Assembly: GCA_024640405.1 (NCBI GenBank)
Contig: JAHEFB010000008.1
Span: 51,454-115,453 of the forward strand
Direction: 5' to 3'
From: Alphaproteobacteria bacterium
GTDB lineage: Bacteria > Pseudomonadota > Alphaproteobacteria > Rhizobiales > Aestuariivirgaceae
DNA: 64,000 nucleotides
Shown: piece after piece, positions 57,418-64,000 of the stretch
Layout: every line of letters begins with the position of its first letter
How positions within the stretch are numbered: position 1 is the stretch's first letter
Notes under the pieces: generated by a model
What the model saw: only the letters and a program-made list of their open reading frames with translations
What the model was told of the DNA's origin: nothing
The model's database searches: none
Made by a program: the position numbers and the translations under genes

Positions 57418-57915
57418 ATGACTGAGACCAACGCCCTGTTCCAACTGGGGATGGACCTGGACATTCCAGGCACCACCCACGAAGACACGCAGGCTGCAAT
57501 CAACAATGTGGTGGCGTTCAACCGGGACGCTGAACCGGCTGACCATTTCATCGTCAAAAACGGTGTATCGTGTGCGGGCACCCATCTGATCATTGACCTC
57601 GTGGACGCTGAAGGGCTGGCGGACATGGACCTGATTGACGCCGCCATGCGCGAGTGCGTGACGGAGGCTGGCGCAACGCTGCTGCACATTCATCTGCATC
57701 CGTTTTCTCCTGAAGGCATTTCGGGTGTTTCAGGTGTGGCGGTTCTCGCGGAAAGCCACATCTCAATTCACACCTGGCCTGAGCGCGGATACGCTGCACT
57801 GGATGTGTTCATGTGCGGTGATTCGAAACCGGAAAAATGCATTGATGTGCTGAAAAAGCACTTCACGCCTGGCGAAGTGAAGGTATCCGAGCTGTTGCGG
57901 GGATCTGCCCTGTGA
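57418..57915 (+). CDS. speD: S-adenosylmethionine decarboxylase proenzyme, bacterial (SpeH/SpeD) type
   Basis: VSCAGTHLIIDLVDAEGLADMDLIDAAMRECVTEAGATLLHIHLHPFSPEGISGVAVLAESHISIHTWPERGYAALDVFMCGDSKPEKCIDVL (ESHISIHTWPE cleavage motif). Confidence 0.96.
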   Translation: MTETNALFQLGMDLDIPGTTHEDTQAAINNVVAFNRDAEPADHFIVKNGVSCAGTHLIIDLVDAEGLADMDLIDAAMRECVTEAGATLLHIHLHPFSPEGISGVSGVAVLAESHISIHTWPERGYAALDVFMCGDSKPEKCIDVLKKHFTPGEVKVSELLRGSAL

Positions 57916-58814
57916 GCCTGAGACGTGAAACTGACGGCACCGTGTGGATGCATGAAAGCCTGCACACGGGTTTCAGCACGACTTACCGGCTTGAAGAGAC
58001 CCTGTTCGACAGCAACACGCCGCATCAACGGCTGGTGGTTGGGCGTACGGAAGCGTTCGGCAATGTCGTATGGCTGGACGGTGTAACGCAAGTCACCGAG
58101 CGCGATGAATTCTGCTATCATGAAATGCTGGCGCATGTGCCGATAATTGCCCATGGCAACGTGAAAAACGTGCTGGTCATAGGTGGTGGAGACGGCGGCA
58201 TGGCAGAAGAGGTGCTCAAGCACAAAGCCGTCGAGAGACTGGTGATGGTGGAAATTGATGCAGGCGTTATCGACTTTGCCCGCCAGCACCTGGCGTCCAT
58301 CAACAAGGCCTGTTTCGATGACCGGCGTTTTGAGCTGGTGATTGCAGACGGCAAGGACTTCGCTGCTACGTCAAAGGACAGGTTTGACGTCATCATCGTC
58401 GACTCGACCGACCCTGTCGGGCCAGGCGAAGTGTTGTTCACCCGCTCGTTTTACACCGATTGCAAGCGCTTGCTGAATGAGGGTGGTGTACTGGTGACGC
58501 AAAACGGCGTGCCGTGGTTCCAGCGCGATGAGCTGTACAACACAATGTTCAACTTTGCCCGGCTGTTCAGCGATGCCGGCTGCTACCTGACCGTTGTTCC
58601 AACCTATGCGGGAGGTTTCATGGCGCTGGGCTGGGGGACGGACGACAGCAGCTTTCGCAAGCTGAATCATGCTGAACTGCAGGCACGTTTCGATGCAGCT
58701 GACCTCAACTGCCGGTATTACAATCCGGCGGTTCACACAGCAGCTTTCGCCCTGCCTGGCTTCATCGGCGACATTGTGCGCGAGGCTGCCGCGCAAGCCG
58801 AACAGCCAGAATAA
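57912..58814 (+). CDS. speE: Spermidine synthase
   Basis: DGVTQVTERDEFCYHEMLAHVPIIAHGNVKNVLVIGGGDGGMAEEVLKHKAVERLVMVEIDAGVIDFARQHLASIN...DVIIVDSTDPVGPGEVLFTRSFY; 4-bp ATGA overlap with speD. Confidence 0.96.
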   Translation: MSLRRETDGTVWMHESLHTGFSTTYRLEETLFDSNTPHQRLVVGRTEAFGNVVWLDGVTQVTERDEFCYHEMLAHVPIIAHGNVKNVLVIGGGDGGMAEEVLKHKAVERLVMVEIDAGVIDFARQHLASINKACFDDRRFELVIADGKDFAATSKDRFDVIIVDSTDPVGPGEVLFTRSFYTDCKRLLNEGGVLVTQNGVPWFQRDELYNTMFNFARLFSDAGCYLTVVPTYAGGFMALGWGTDDSSFRKLNHAELQARFDAADLNCRYYNPAVHTAAFALPGFIGDIVREAAAQAEQPE

Positions 58815-58855
58815 ATAAAACCGGTCCCGGCTTCGCAAGGTTTTTGTGGCAATTG

Positions 58856-59032
58856 TCAGGCGGCTGCAGACCACCCGAAACACATATGAAGAACGGGCGC
58901 TATCGGCGCCTCGAGACGCAGTACCCCGGATGTTTATTCATCCCTGAAACCAGCCTCGAGAACACAGGCCATTCCTTCCGCCGCTGCCTGAAGATAGATG
59001 TTCTGGGCGGCAGCACCGGCTTCAATGTGAAC
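58856..59032 (-). pseudogene. Relic of nitroreductase family C-terminus
   Basis: Reverse strand VHIEAGAAAQNIYLQAAAEGMACVLEAGFRDE*, then in a shifted frame GVLRLEAPIAPVLHMCFGWSAAA*, matching nitroreductase/SagB-type C-terminal pattern but frameshifted and lacking the N-terminus. Confidence 0.6.
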
Positions 59033-59246
59033 TTAGAGAGGGCCGTAGGGAGGTTGATCGGCAAATCGGGCACGTGAAGCCTGAAAATTCCGAGGTGATC
59101 CGATTTGTCGTGAACTGATGAAAGTTGCGGTCTGATTGATAAATCGGCAGTGACCACCGAAATTTATAAACCGACCTGATTGACGTTCATGCCTTTCGAT
59201 GTAACACTTCTGTGGAATTCTACAGTTGTGTTGAGAGCGTACCCAA

Positions 59247-59435
59247 ATGAGAGCTTCCGAGTTGAAACGCCTGCTCAAGAAGCATGGATGCAAGTTTGAA
59301 AACCACAACGGCGGCAGCGGACACCAGACAATTCGGCGCGGTCAATTCAAGTCCACATTCCCCGGTCACGGCGGCAGCACGGAAATAGGCAATGCGCTGG
59401 GACACAAGATTCTGACAGACCTGAGGATCAAGTAA
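59247..59435 (+). CDS. hicA: HicA family type II toxin
   Basis: MRASELKRLLKKHGCKFENHNGGSGHQTIRRGQFKSTFPGHGGSTEIGNALGHKILTDLRIK. Confidence 0.9.
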   Translation: MRASELKRLLKKHGCKFENHNGGSGHQTIRRGQFKSTFPGHGGSTEIGNALGHKILTDLRIK

Positions 59436-59887
59436 TGTCCCGATTCTATGAAGTGATCGTTGAACCTGACATGGCGGCCGATGGCAGCATGAACTGGCTG
59501 GTGACAGCGCCCGCGTTTCCGGAAGTCACCACTTTTGGGAGAAATCAGGCAAGTGCCTGCCAACATGGACTTGGCGCTATCGAGGAAGCAATGGCTGCCA
59601 GGATGGCGGATGGCGAAGATATCCCTGCCCCTTTGAATGGAACTCACGGACAAGGCCGGTATGTACATGTTCGGGGGCTGACTTATCTGAAGATTGCTCT
59701 GTATAAGTTATGCCGGCATCAGAAGGTCTCCCGGGCTGAACTGGGCAGACGGCTGACCTGGCATCGTGAACAGGTGGATCGACTGTTCCGGCTCGACCAC
59801 AAGTCACATCTGGATCAGATGGAAGCAGCCTACATGGCCATTGGGGTTCCGCTGTCGTTTTCCATCAAGGTTCCCGATACTGCCTGA
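59435..59887 (+). CDS. hicB: HicB family antitoxin
   Basis: FYEVIVEPDMAADGSMNWLVTAPAFPEVTTFGRNQASACQHGLGAIEEAMAARMADGEDIPAP, C-terminal HTH; TAATG overlap with hicA. Confidence 0.9.
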   Translation: MSRFYEVIVEPDMAADGSMNWLVTAPAFPEVTTFGRNQASACQHGLGAIEEAMAARMADGEDIPAPLNGTHGQGRYVHVRGLTYLKIALYKLCRHQKVSRAELGRRLTWHREQVDRLFRLDHKSHLDQMEAAYMAIGVPLSFSIKVPDTA

Positions 59888-59926
59888 CAATCCTGCGATG
59901 ACTTGCAACCAAAGCATATTCCGCCG

Positions 59927-60952
59927 TCACTGAGCCAGCTGTTGGTTCTTGCGGTGGATGGTTTCAGCAGATACCGGTGTTACCAACTCGGCTCCCTCAA
60001 CCCAGCGCAAGATGTCGCGGTACACTTTTTCGCGTTGCAGATCATGCAGCAGCATGTGGTATCCGTGCTTATAGGTGATCTGCGTGTTGGGTGCCGTGAG
60101 TGATGCCATGACCTTCCGGCTAGGCGCTTCAGGTACCACCTCGTCCTTCAGGCCATACAGGTACAGTACCGGTGTGGAAATGTTCGGCGCGGCTGAGGCT
60201 GCCTCATCCATGAGCGTGACCAGGCCATACAGCGAATCGAAACGACTTTGCTTGAGGTTGTACTTGTCTTTCGAAAACATCCGTAACCACTCGATATTGT
60301 CGCTTGGCCAGATTTCCAGTTGCGAACCGGTGGCCGTCTTGTCCGGAACCGTGTGTGCAGTGACCCACACTGCGGATTTCAGGATCGGGTTCATGGATTG
60401 CCAGCCCCAGATTGCCGGAGCAACCAGAACAAGACCGTCGACCTTGAGATCATGGTCCACCGATGCCTTCATGGTTACAGCGCCGCCCATTGAAGTGCCG
60501 ACAACATAGACCGGGACCTGCGGGTGTTTCCGGCGTATCAATTCAACAAATGAGTTCAGGTCGCCGGCCATGACGTTACCGCCTGCCCACTTGCCAAGGT
60601 GAACCGGGTCACCGCGCCCGAAACCGCGCTGATCATAGGCGTAAACCGAAATGCCGCGTTCGGAAAACCAGGGGCCCGGCAGCCCGAAGCTGGCAGCATA
60701 TTCGTTGTAACCGTGCACCGCGACGAAGACGGCACGCGGATTATCAGCTTTCCAGCTTGAAACCTTCAACCGCTCTCCGTCCGACGTAGTGAACTCGGTG
60801 GCATTCAACCGCGCATCGCCAATTACCGGTCCGTGTTCGAGTAATTGAGGTGTCGCACATGCACCCAGCAAAGCACACAGCGCTACGCAGAAAGCGGTGA
60901 CCGACAAGCGTCTGATTTGCATACCACCTCCTGAAAAGTGATGGCGGGACAA
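59927..60952 (-). CDS. Alpha/beta hydrolase (serine aminopeptidase/monoacylglycerol lipase-like), lipoprotein signal
   Basis: LCALLGACATP lipobox; AVFVAVHGYNEYAASFGLPGPWFSERGISVYAYDQRGFGRGD, VYVVGTSMGGAVTM. Confidence 0.9.
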   Translation of the reverse strand: MSRHHFSGGGMQIRRLSVTAFCVALCALLGACATPQLLEHGPVIGDARLNATEFTTSDGERLKVSSWKADNPRAVFVAVHGYNEYAASFGLPGPWFSERGISVYAYDQRGFGRGDPVHLGKWAGGNVMAGDLNSFVELIRRKHPQVPVYVVGTSMGGAVTMKASVDHDLKVDGLVLVAPAIWGWQSMNPILKSAVWVTAHTVPDKTATGSQLEIWPSDNIEWLRMFSKDKYNLKQSRFDSLYGLVTLMDEAASAAPNISTPVLYLYGLKDEVVPEAPSRKVMASLTAPNTQITYKHGYHMLLHDLQREKVYRDILRWVEGAELVTPVSAETIHRKNQQLAQ

Positions 60953-60971
60953 AACTGCCCTTTATGCGGAG

Positions 60972-61592
60972 TTAACACACACGCGCCTTAACATCTGCTT
61001 TCAACACCGGCAGAAGGTCCGATTCAAACCACGGGTTCTTCTTCAGCCACCCGGTATTTCTCCATGACGGGTGTGGCATTGGAATGACCGAAACCGGGGT
61101 CATTTCATGGTATTGCCGCCAGTTTCTGACCGTTTCGGTCAAAGTGGATTTCTGCTGACTGCCCATGTGCCACTTCTGCGCATACATCCCGATCGCCAAG
61201 ACCAGAGTGGCCTGAGGCATCGCCTGCATCAGCTGTTCACGCCAAAGCGGTGCACACTCAATGCGTGGCGGCAGGTCACCACCTTTGGCATCAAGACCGG
61301 GGAAGCAAAAGCCCATGGGCATGATGGCAAGTTTGTCGGGGTTGTAAAAAACCTCTTCGCCAATACCCATCCAGTCACGCAGGCGGTCTCCCGACGGATC
61401 GGTAAACGGCTTGCCTGAAGCATGCACCCGTGTTCCCGGCGCCTGCCCGGCAATCAATATGCGCGCCGAGGACGATACCTGCAGAACCGGTCGCGGTTCA
61501 TGGGGCAATGGCGGTTTACCCGGTTTGGGTGCGTCGCGGCACACCCGGCATTGGCGAACCCTCCCAGCCAATGATTCCAGCGCTCGCGACAT
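60972..61592 (-). CDS. Uracil-DNA glycosylase family protein
   Basis: ILIAGQAPGTRVHASGKPFTDPSGDRLRDWMGI...LAIMPMGFCFPG...VSVIPMPHPSWRNTGWLKKNPWFE. Confidence 0.9.
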   Translation of the reverse strand: MSRALESLAGRVRQCRVCRDAPKPGKPPLPHEPRPVLQVSSSARILIAGQAPGTRVHASGKPFTDPSGDRLRDWMGIGEEVFYNPDKLAIMPMGFCFPGLDAKGGDLPPRIECAPLWREQLMQAMPQATLVLAIGMYAQKWHMGSQQKSTLTETVRNWRQYHEMTPVSVIPMPHPSWRNTGWLKKNPWFESDLLPVLKADVKARVC

Positions 61593-62203
61593 TACGCTGA
61601 TGCGCTCGGGCGGGAGGAAACTTCCGCATGCCAGCGTTTCAAGTGAGCATGGCTGTCTTGCAGCGAGACACGGGCCACACGCATGAAATCAACGGCACAA
61701 AGACAATCGATATCAGCAACCGAAAATTTGTCACCGGCTATGTACTGCCGGTCTGCAAGCTCATCATCAAGCAAATCCAGCACGTTTTTGACACGGATTA
61801 AATTCACCTCGCTCCATTCCTTGATTTGCGGACTTTCCAGATGAGCCATTTTCGGATGGGCGTGACGGAATGCAAAGGCAATCGGATGCATCAACTGAAG
61901 CTCGATCCGCCTCTGCCACATGTCGATCACGCCTATTTCCAGTGGCGAAGTACCAAACAGAGGCGGTTCAGGGTGCAACGCCTCAAAGTACCGGCAAATC
62001 GCCATGGCCTCTGCAATACAAGTGCCGTCATCCAGTTCCAGCACCGGAATGCGCATGAACGGATTGCGTTTCACCATATCGGGAGTCTTGTGCTCCCCGG
62101 TCATGATATCAATATGGCGACGATCGACCTCAATCGCCTTCTCCGCAAGAAAAATCCGCACCCTGCGGGGGTTTGGTGCCCGGTTGTCTTCTATCAAAAT
62201 CAT
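61592..62203 (-). CDS. Glutathione S-transferase family protein
   Basis: PNPRRVRIFLAEKAIEVDRRHIDIMTGEHKTPDMVKRNPFMRIPVLELDDGTCIAEAMAICRYFEALHPEPPLFG. Confidence 0.92.
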   Translation of the reverse strand: MILIEDNRAPNPRRVRIFLAEKAIEVDRRHIDIMTGEHKTPDMVKRNPFMRIPVLELDDGTCIAEAMAICRYFEALHPEPPLFGTSPLEIGVIDMWQRRIELQLMHPIAFAFRHAHPKMAHLESPQIKEWSEVNLIRVKNVLDLLDDELADRQYIAGDKFSVADIDCLCAVDFMRVARVSLQDSHAHLKRWHAEVSSRPSASA

Positions 62204-62360
62204 GTCTGCAAATGCCTTTCCCGCTGATCAATGCACATCAATTGCAAGCGTTATCTTTGGGCTTTGATAACCATTGCTGCAAGGCTGATATTAAGCAATT
62301 TCTTGCATCCTCGACGCTTCCATTCGCTAAAACTGGGACAATTCAGGGATTAAAGCGGGT

Positions 62361-63848
62361 TTGACAGTACACACCAAAATCAAGCTGGAGCCATCAGCGA
62401 CTGCACCAGATACAGGTTCTGCCAGCGTGTGGGAGCCAAATCTGCTCACCCTGTTTGTTCGAAACCAGATCAGGGTGTCGCTGGCGATGCCCATCTTGGC
62501 CGCGTTCCTTATGGCTGCCATTTTCACCTGGACCAACTGGATAGCGGCTGTCAGCTGGTTTGGAAGTTACCTGACAGCACAGGCAATACAGTACTATCTG
62601 TGTCATCTCTATGAGCAGGCGCGCAAGGACAATATCCAGTCACGCGACTGGATTGGCATGCTGTGTGCGTCTGAATCATTGATCGCAGTTTGCTGGGTAA
62701 TCCCGCTATTTGCCTATTGGGAAACCGGCAATCAGGCACAACACATCTTTCTGGTGACAATTACGCTGGCTGCCATCGCCGCCAGGGTGCTGACTGCCGG
62801 TAACTACATGCCGGTCATCCTGGCCGGCACCGGCATAATCGCCATGGCAACGATGACCCGATGCCTGATGGAAACGGGCATAGTCTACAACACCCTGGCT
62901 TCGGTCGTCGTACTGGCCGAAATTTTCTTCGTCCAGCTTGTTCGCCGCCTCCAGGGCACGGCACAGGAAATGCTGGTCTTCAAAGCCGAGCGTGAGGCTC
63001 TCATTGGCCAGTTGGATGGTGCGCTCAGTGAAGCCGAACTTGCTCGCAACAAGGCAGAAGAAGCCAATCTCGCCAAGTCACGGTTCCTTGCAACCATGAG
63101 CCATGAACTGCGCACGCCACTCAATGCAATACTCGGGTTTTCAGAAATTCTCAGCAAGGAAATGATGGGCCCGCATACCGTCCCGGTTTACAAATCGTAC
63201 TCCGATGACATCCATTATTCCGGCGACTATCTGCTTAAGCTGATCAACGATATTCTGGACCTGTCGCGTATTGAAGCCAACCGAAATGACCTGGTAATCG
63301 AGCCTGTTGATCCGTGCATACTTGCAAAGGAAAGTGCTGAGCTGCTGTCCATCCAAACGACACACAAGACACAGTCGGTACAGTTTGATTTTCCGTCCCA
63401 GCCGCTGCGCGTAATGGCTGACAACAGGGCGCTGCGCCAGATCTGGCTGAACCTGCTGTCCAACGCCGTTAAATTCGCTCCGGACGGCAGCAAAATCAGC
63501 ATTAGTGTTCGGCAGAAAGCCAACGGCGCAGTGATACTGAGTGTCGCCGACAATGGACCCGGACTGCATGCAGATGAGCTGGATGTCATGCGCACGGCTT
63601 TTGTGCGTGGCTCCTATGCCCGAAAGAAAGCAATAGACGGTGCCGGCCTGGGGCTGTCGATTGTCAGCGGTCTGGCAGAATTGCAGGAAGCTGAATTGTC
63701 CATGAAGGCCAATCACCCCAGCGGACTGATCGTCGCCCTTGAGTTCCCCCCTCACAAGGTTCTGGGCACGGTACGTGCCACACTTGCCGATGCCAATCAA
63801 TCGATGCCGGAATCGCAACGCCGGTTGATCGACATGACGTCATGCTAA
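62361..63848 (+). CDS. Membrane sensor histidine kinase
   Basis: N-terminal multi-TM region; FLATMSHELRTPLNAILGFSEILSKEM (H box), LRQIWLNLLSNAVKFAPDG (N), VADNGPGL, GAGLGLSIVSGLAE; TTG start. Confidence 0.94.
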   Translation: MTVHTKIKLEPSATAPDTGSASVWEPNLLTLFVRNQIRVSLAMPILAAFLMAAIFTWTNWIAAVSWFGSYLTAQAIQYYLCHLYEQARKDNIQSRDWIGMLCASESLIAVCWVIPLFAYWETGNQAQHIFLVTITLAAIAARVLTAGNYMPVILAGTGIIAMATMTRCLMETGIVYNTLASVVVLAEIFFVQLVRRLQGTAQEMLVFKAEREALIGQLDGALSEAELARNKAEEANLAKSRFLATMSHELRTPLNAILGFSEILSKEMMGPHTVPVYKSYSDDIHYSGDYLLKLINDILDLSRIEANRNDLVIEPVDPCILAKESAELLSIQTTHKTQSVQFDFPSQPLRVMADNRALRQIWLNLLSNAVKFAPDGSKISISVRQKANGAVILSVADNGPGLHADELDVMRTAFVRGSYARKKAIDGAGLGLSIVSGLAELQEAELSMKANHPSGLIVALEFPPHKVLGTVRATLADANQSMPESQRRLIDMTSC

Positions 63849-63893
63849 AGCAGTTCAGTCAGGAAAGCATGCTAGGCTGTGGTGACAATTTAA

Positions 63894-64000
63894 CTATTTC
63901 AACCACAATTGTATTGCGGCGATTTTGACAAAGCCAATGAAGTTTTGCATCAGCTTGTCGTATCGTGTTGCGATGCGGCGAAATTCCTTAAGTTTGGCAA
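63894..64000 (-). mobile_element. IS5-like family transposase, C-terminal part (runs off window)
   Basis: Reverse strand AKLKEFRRIATRYDKLMQNFIGFVKIAAIQLWLK*, typical C-terminus of IS5-family DDE transposases. Confidence 0.85.

Noticed and set aside
1-64000. CRISPR array, prophage or integrative element
   Set aside because: No regularly spaced direct repeats, no phage structural genes, no integrase or conjugation genes seen in the window.

Overview
This 64 kb alphaproteobacterial-type chromosomal window is densely coding, and most of it is ordinary. The main blocks are: LysR (partial)/DoxX/VOC; a spermidine/putrescine-type ABC transporter operon ending in a DUF1194 gene; moaA; an SsuABC/NMT1-like ABC transporter; SDR, RlpA and PLP-enzyme genes; a CaCA antiporter; tRNA-Leu(TAA); an acyl-adenylating enzyme and gpt; DMT, MOSC and DUF1194 genes; a MocR regulator with three consecutive PNPOx-like split-barrel proteins; SLC13 plus a universal stress protein; and a formate dehydrogenase region at about 34.2-54 kb. 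The remainder holds Mrp, IclR, DedA, speD-speE, HicAB, a hydrolase, a UDG, a GST, a histidine kinase and a partial IS5-like transposase at the right edge. The most notable observations are: (1) a contiguous FDH operon carrying poorly characterised accessory genes (DUF6352-, DUF6505- and DUF6494-like, a lipoate/biotin-ligase-like protein, a WD40-cytochrome c fusion); (2) two non-autonomous palindromic elements that appear to be one family (TACCA...TGGTA ends, 31-32 bp terminal inverted repeats, 3-bp TNA target duplications), one splitting an Asp/Glu racemase gene and one sitting exactly at the stop codon of the FDH-region ferredoxin gene; (3) a second kind of MITE-like element (GGGTCAGGACCC ends) beside the DUF3305 gene; (4) a multi-hairpin leader upstream of speD-speE; (5) tandem outer-membrane-like paralogs duplicated together with flanking non-coding DNA. 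All family names come from reading the translated sequences; no database search was run.
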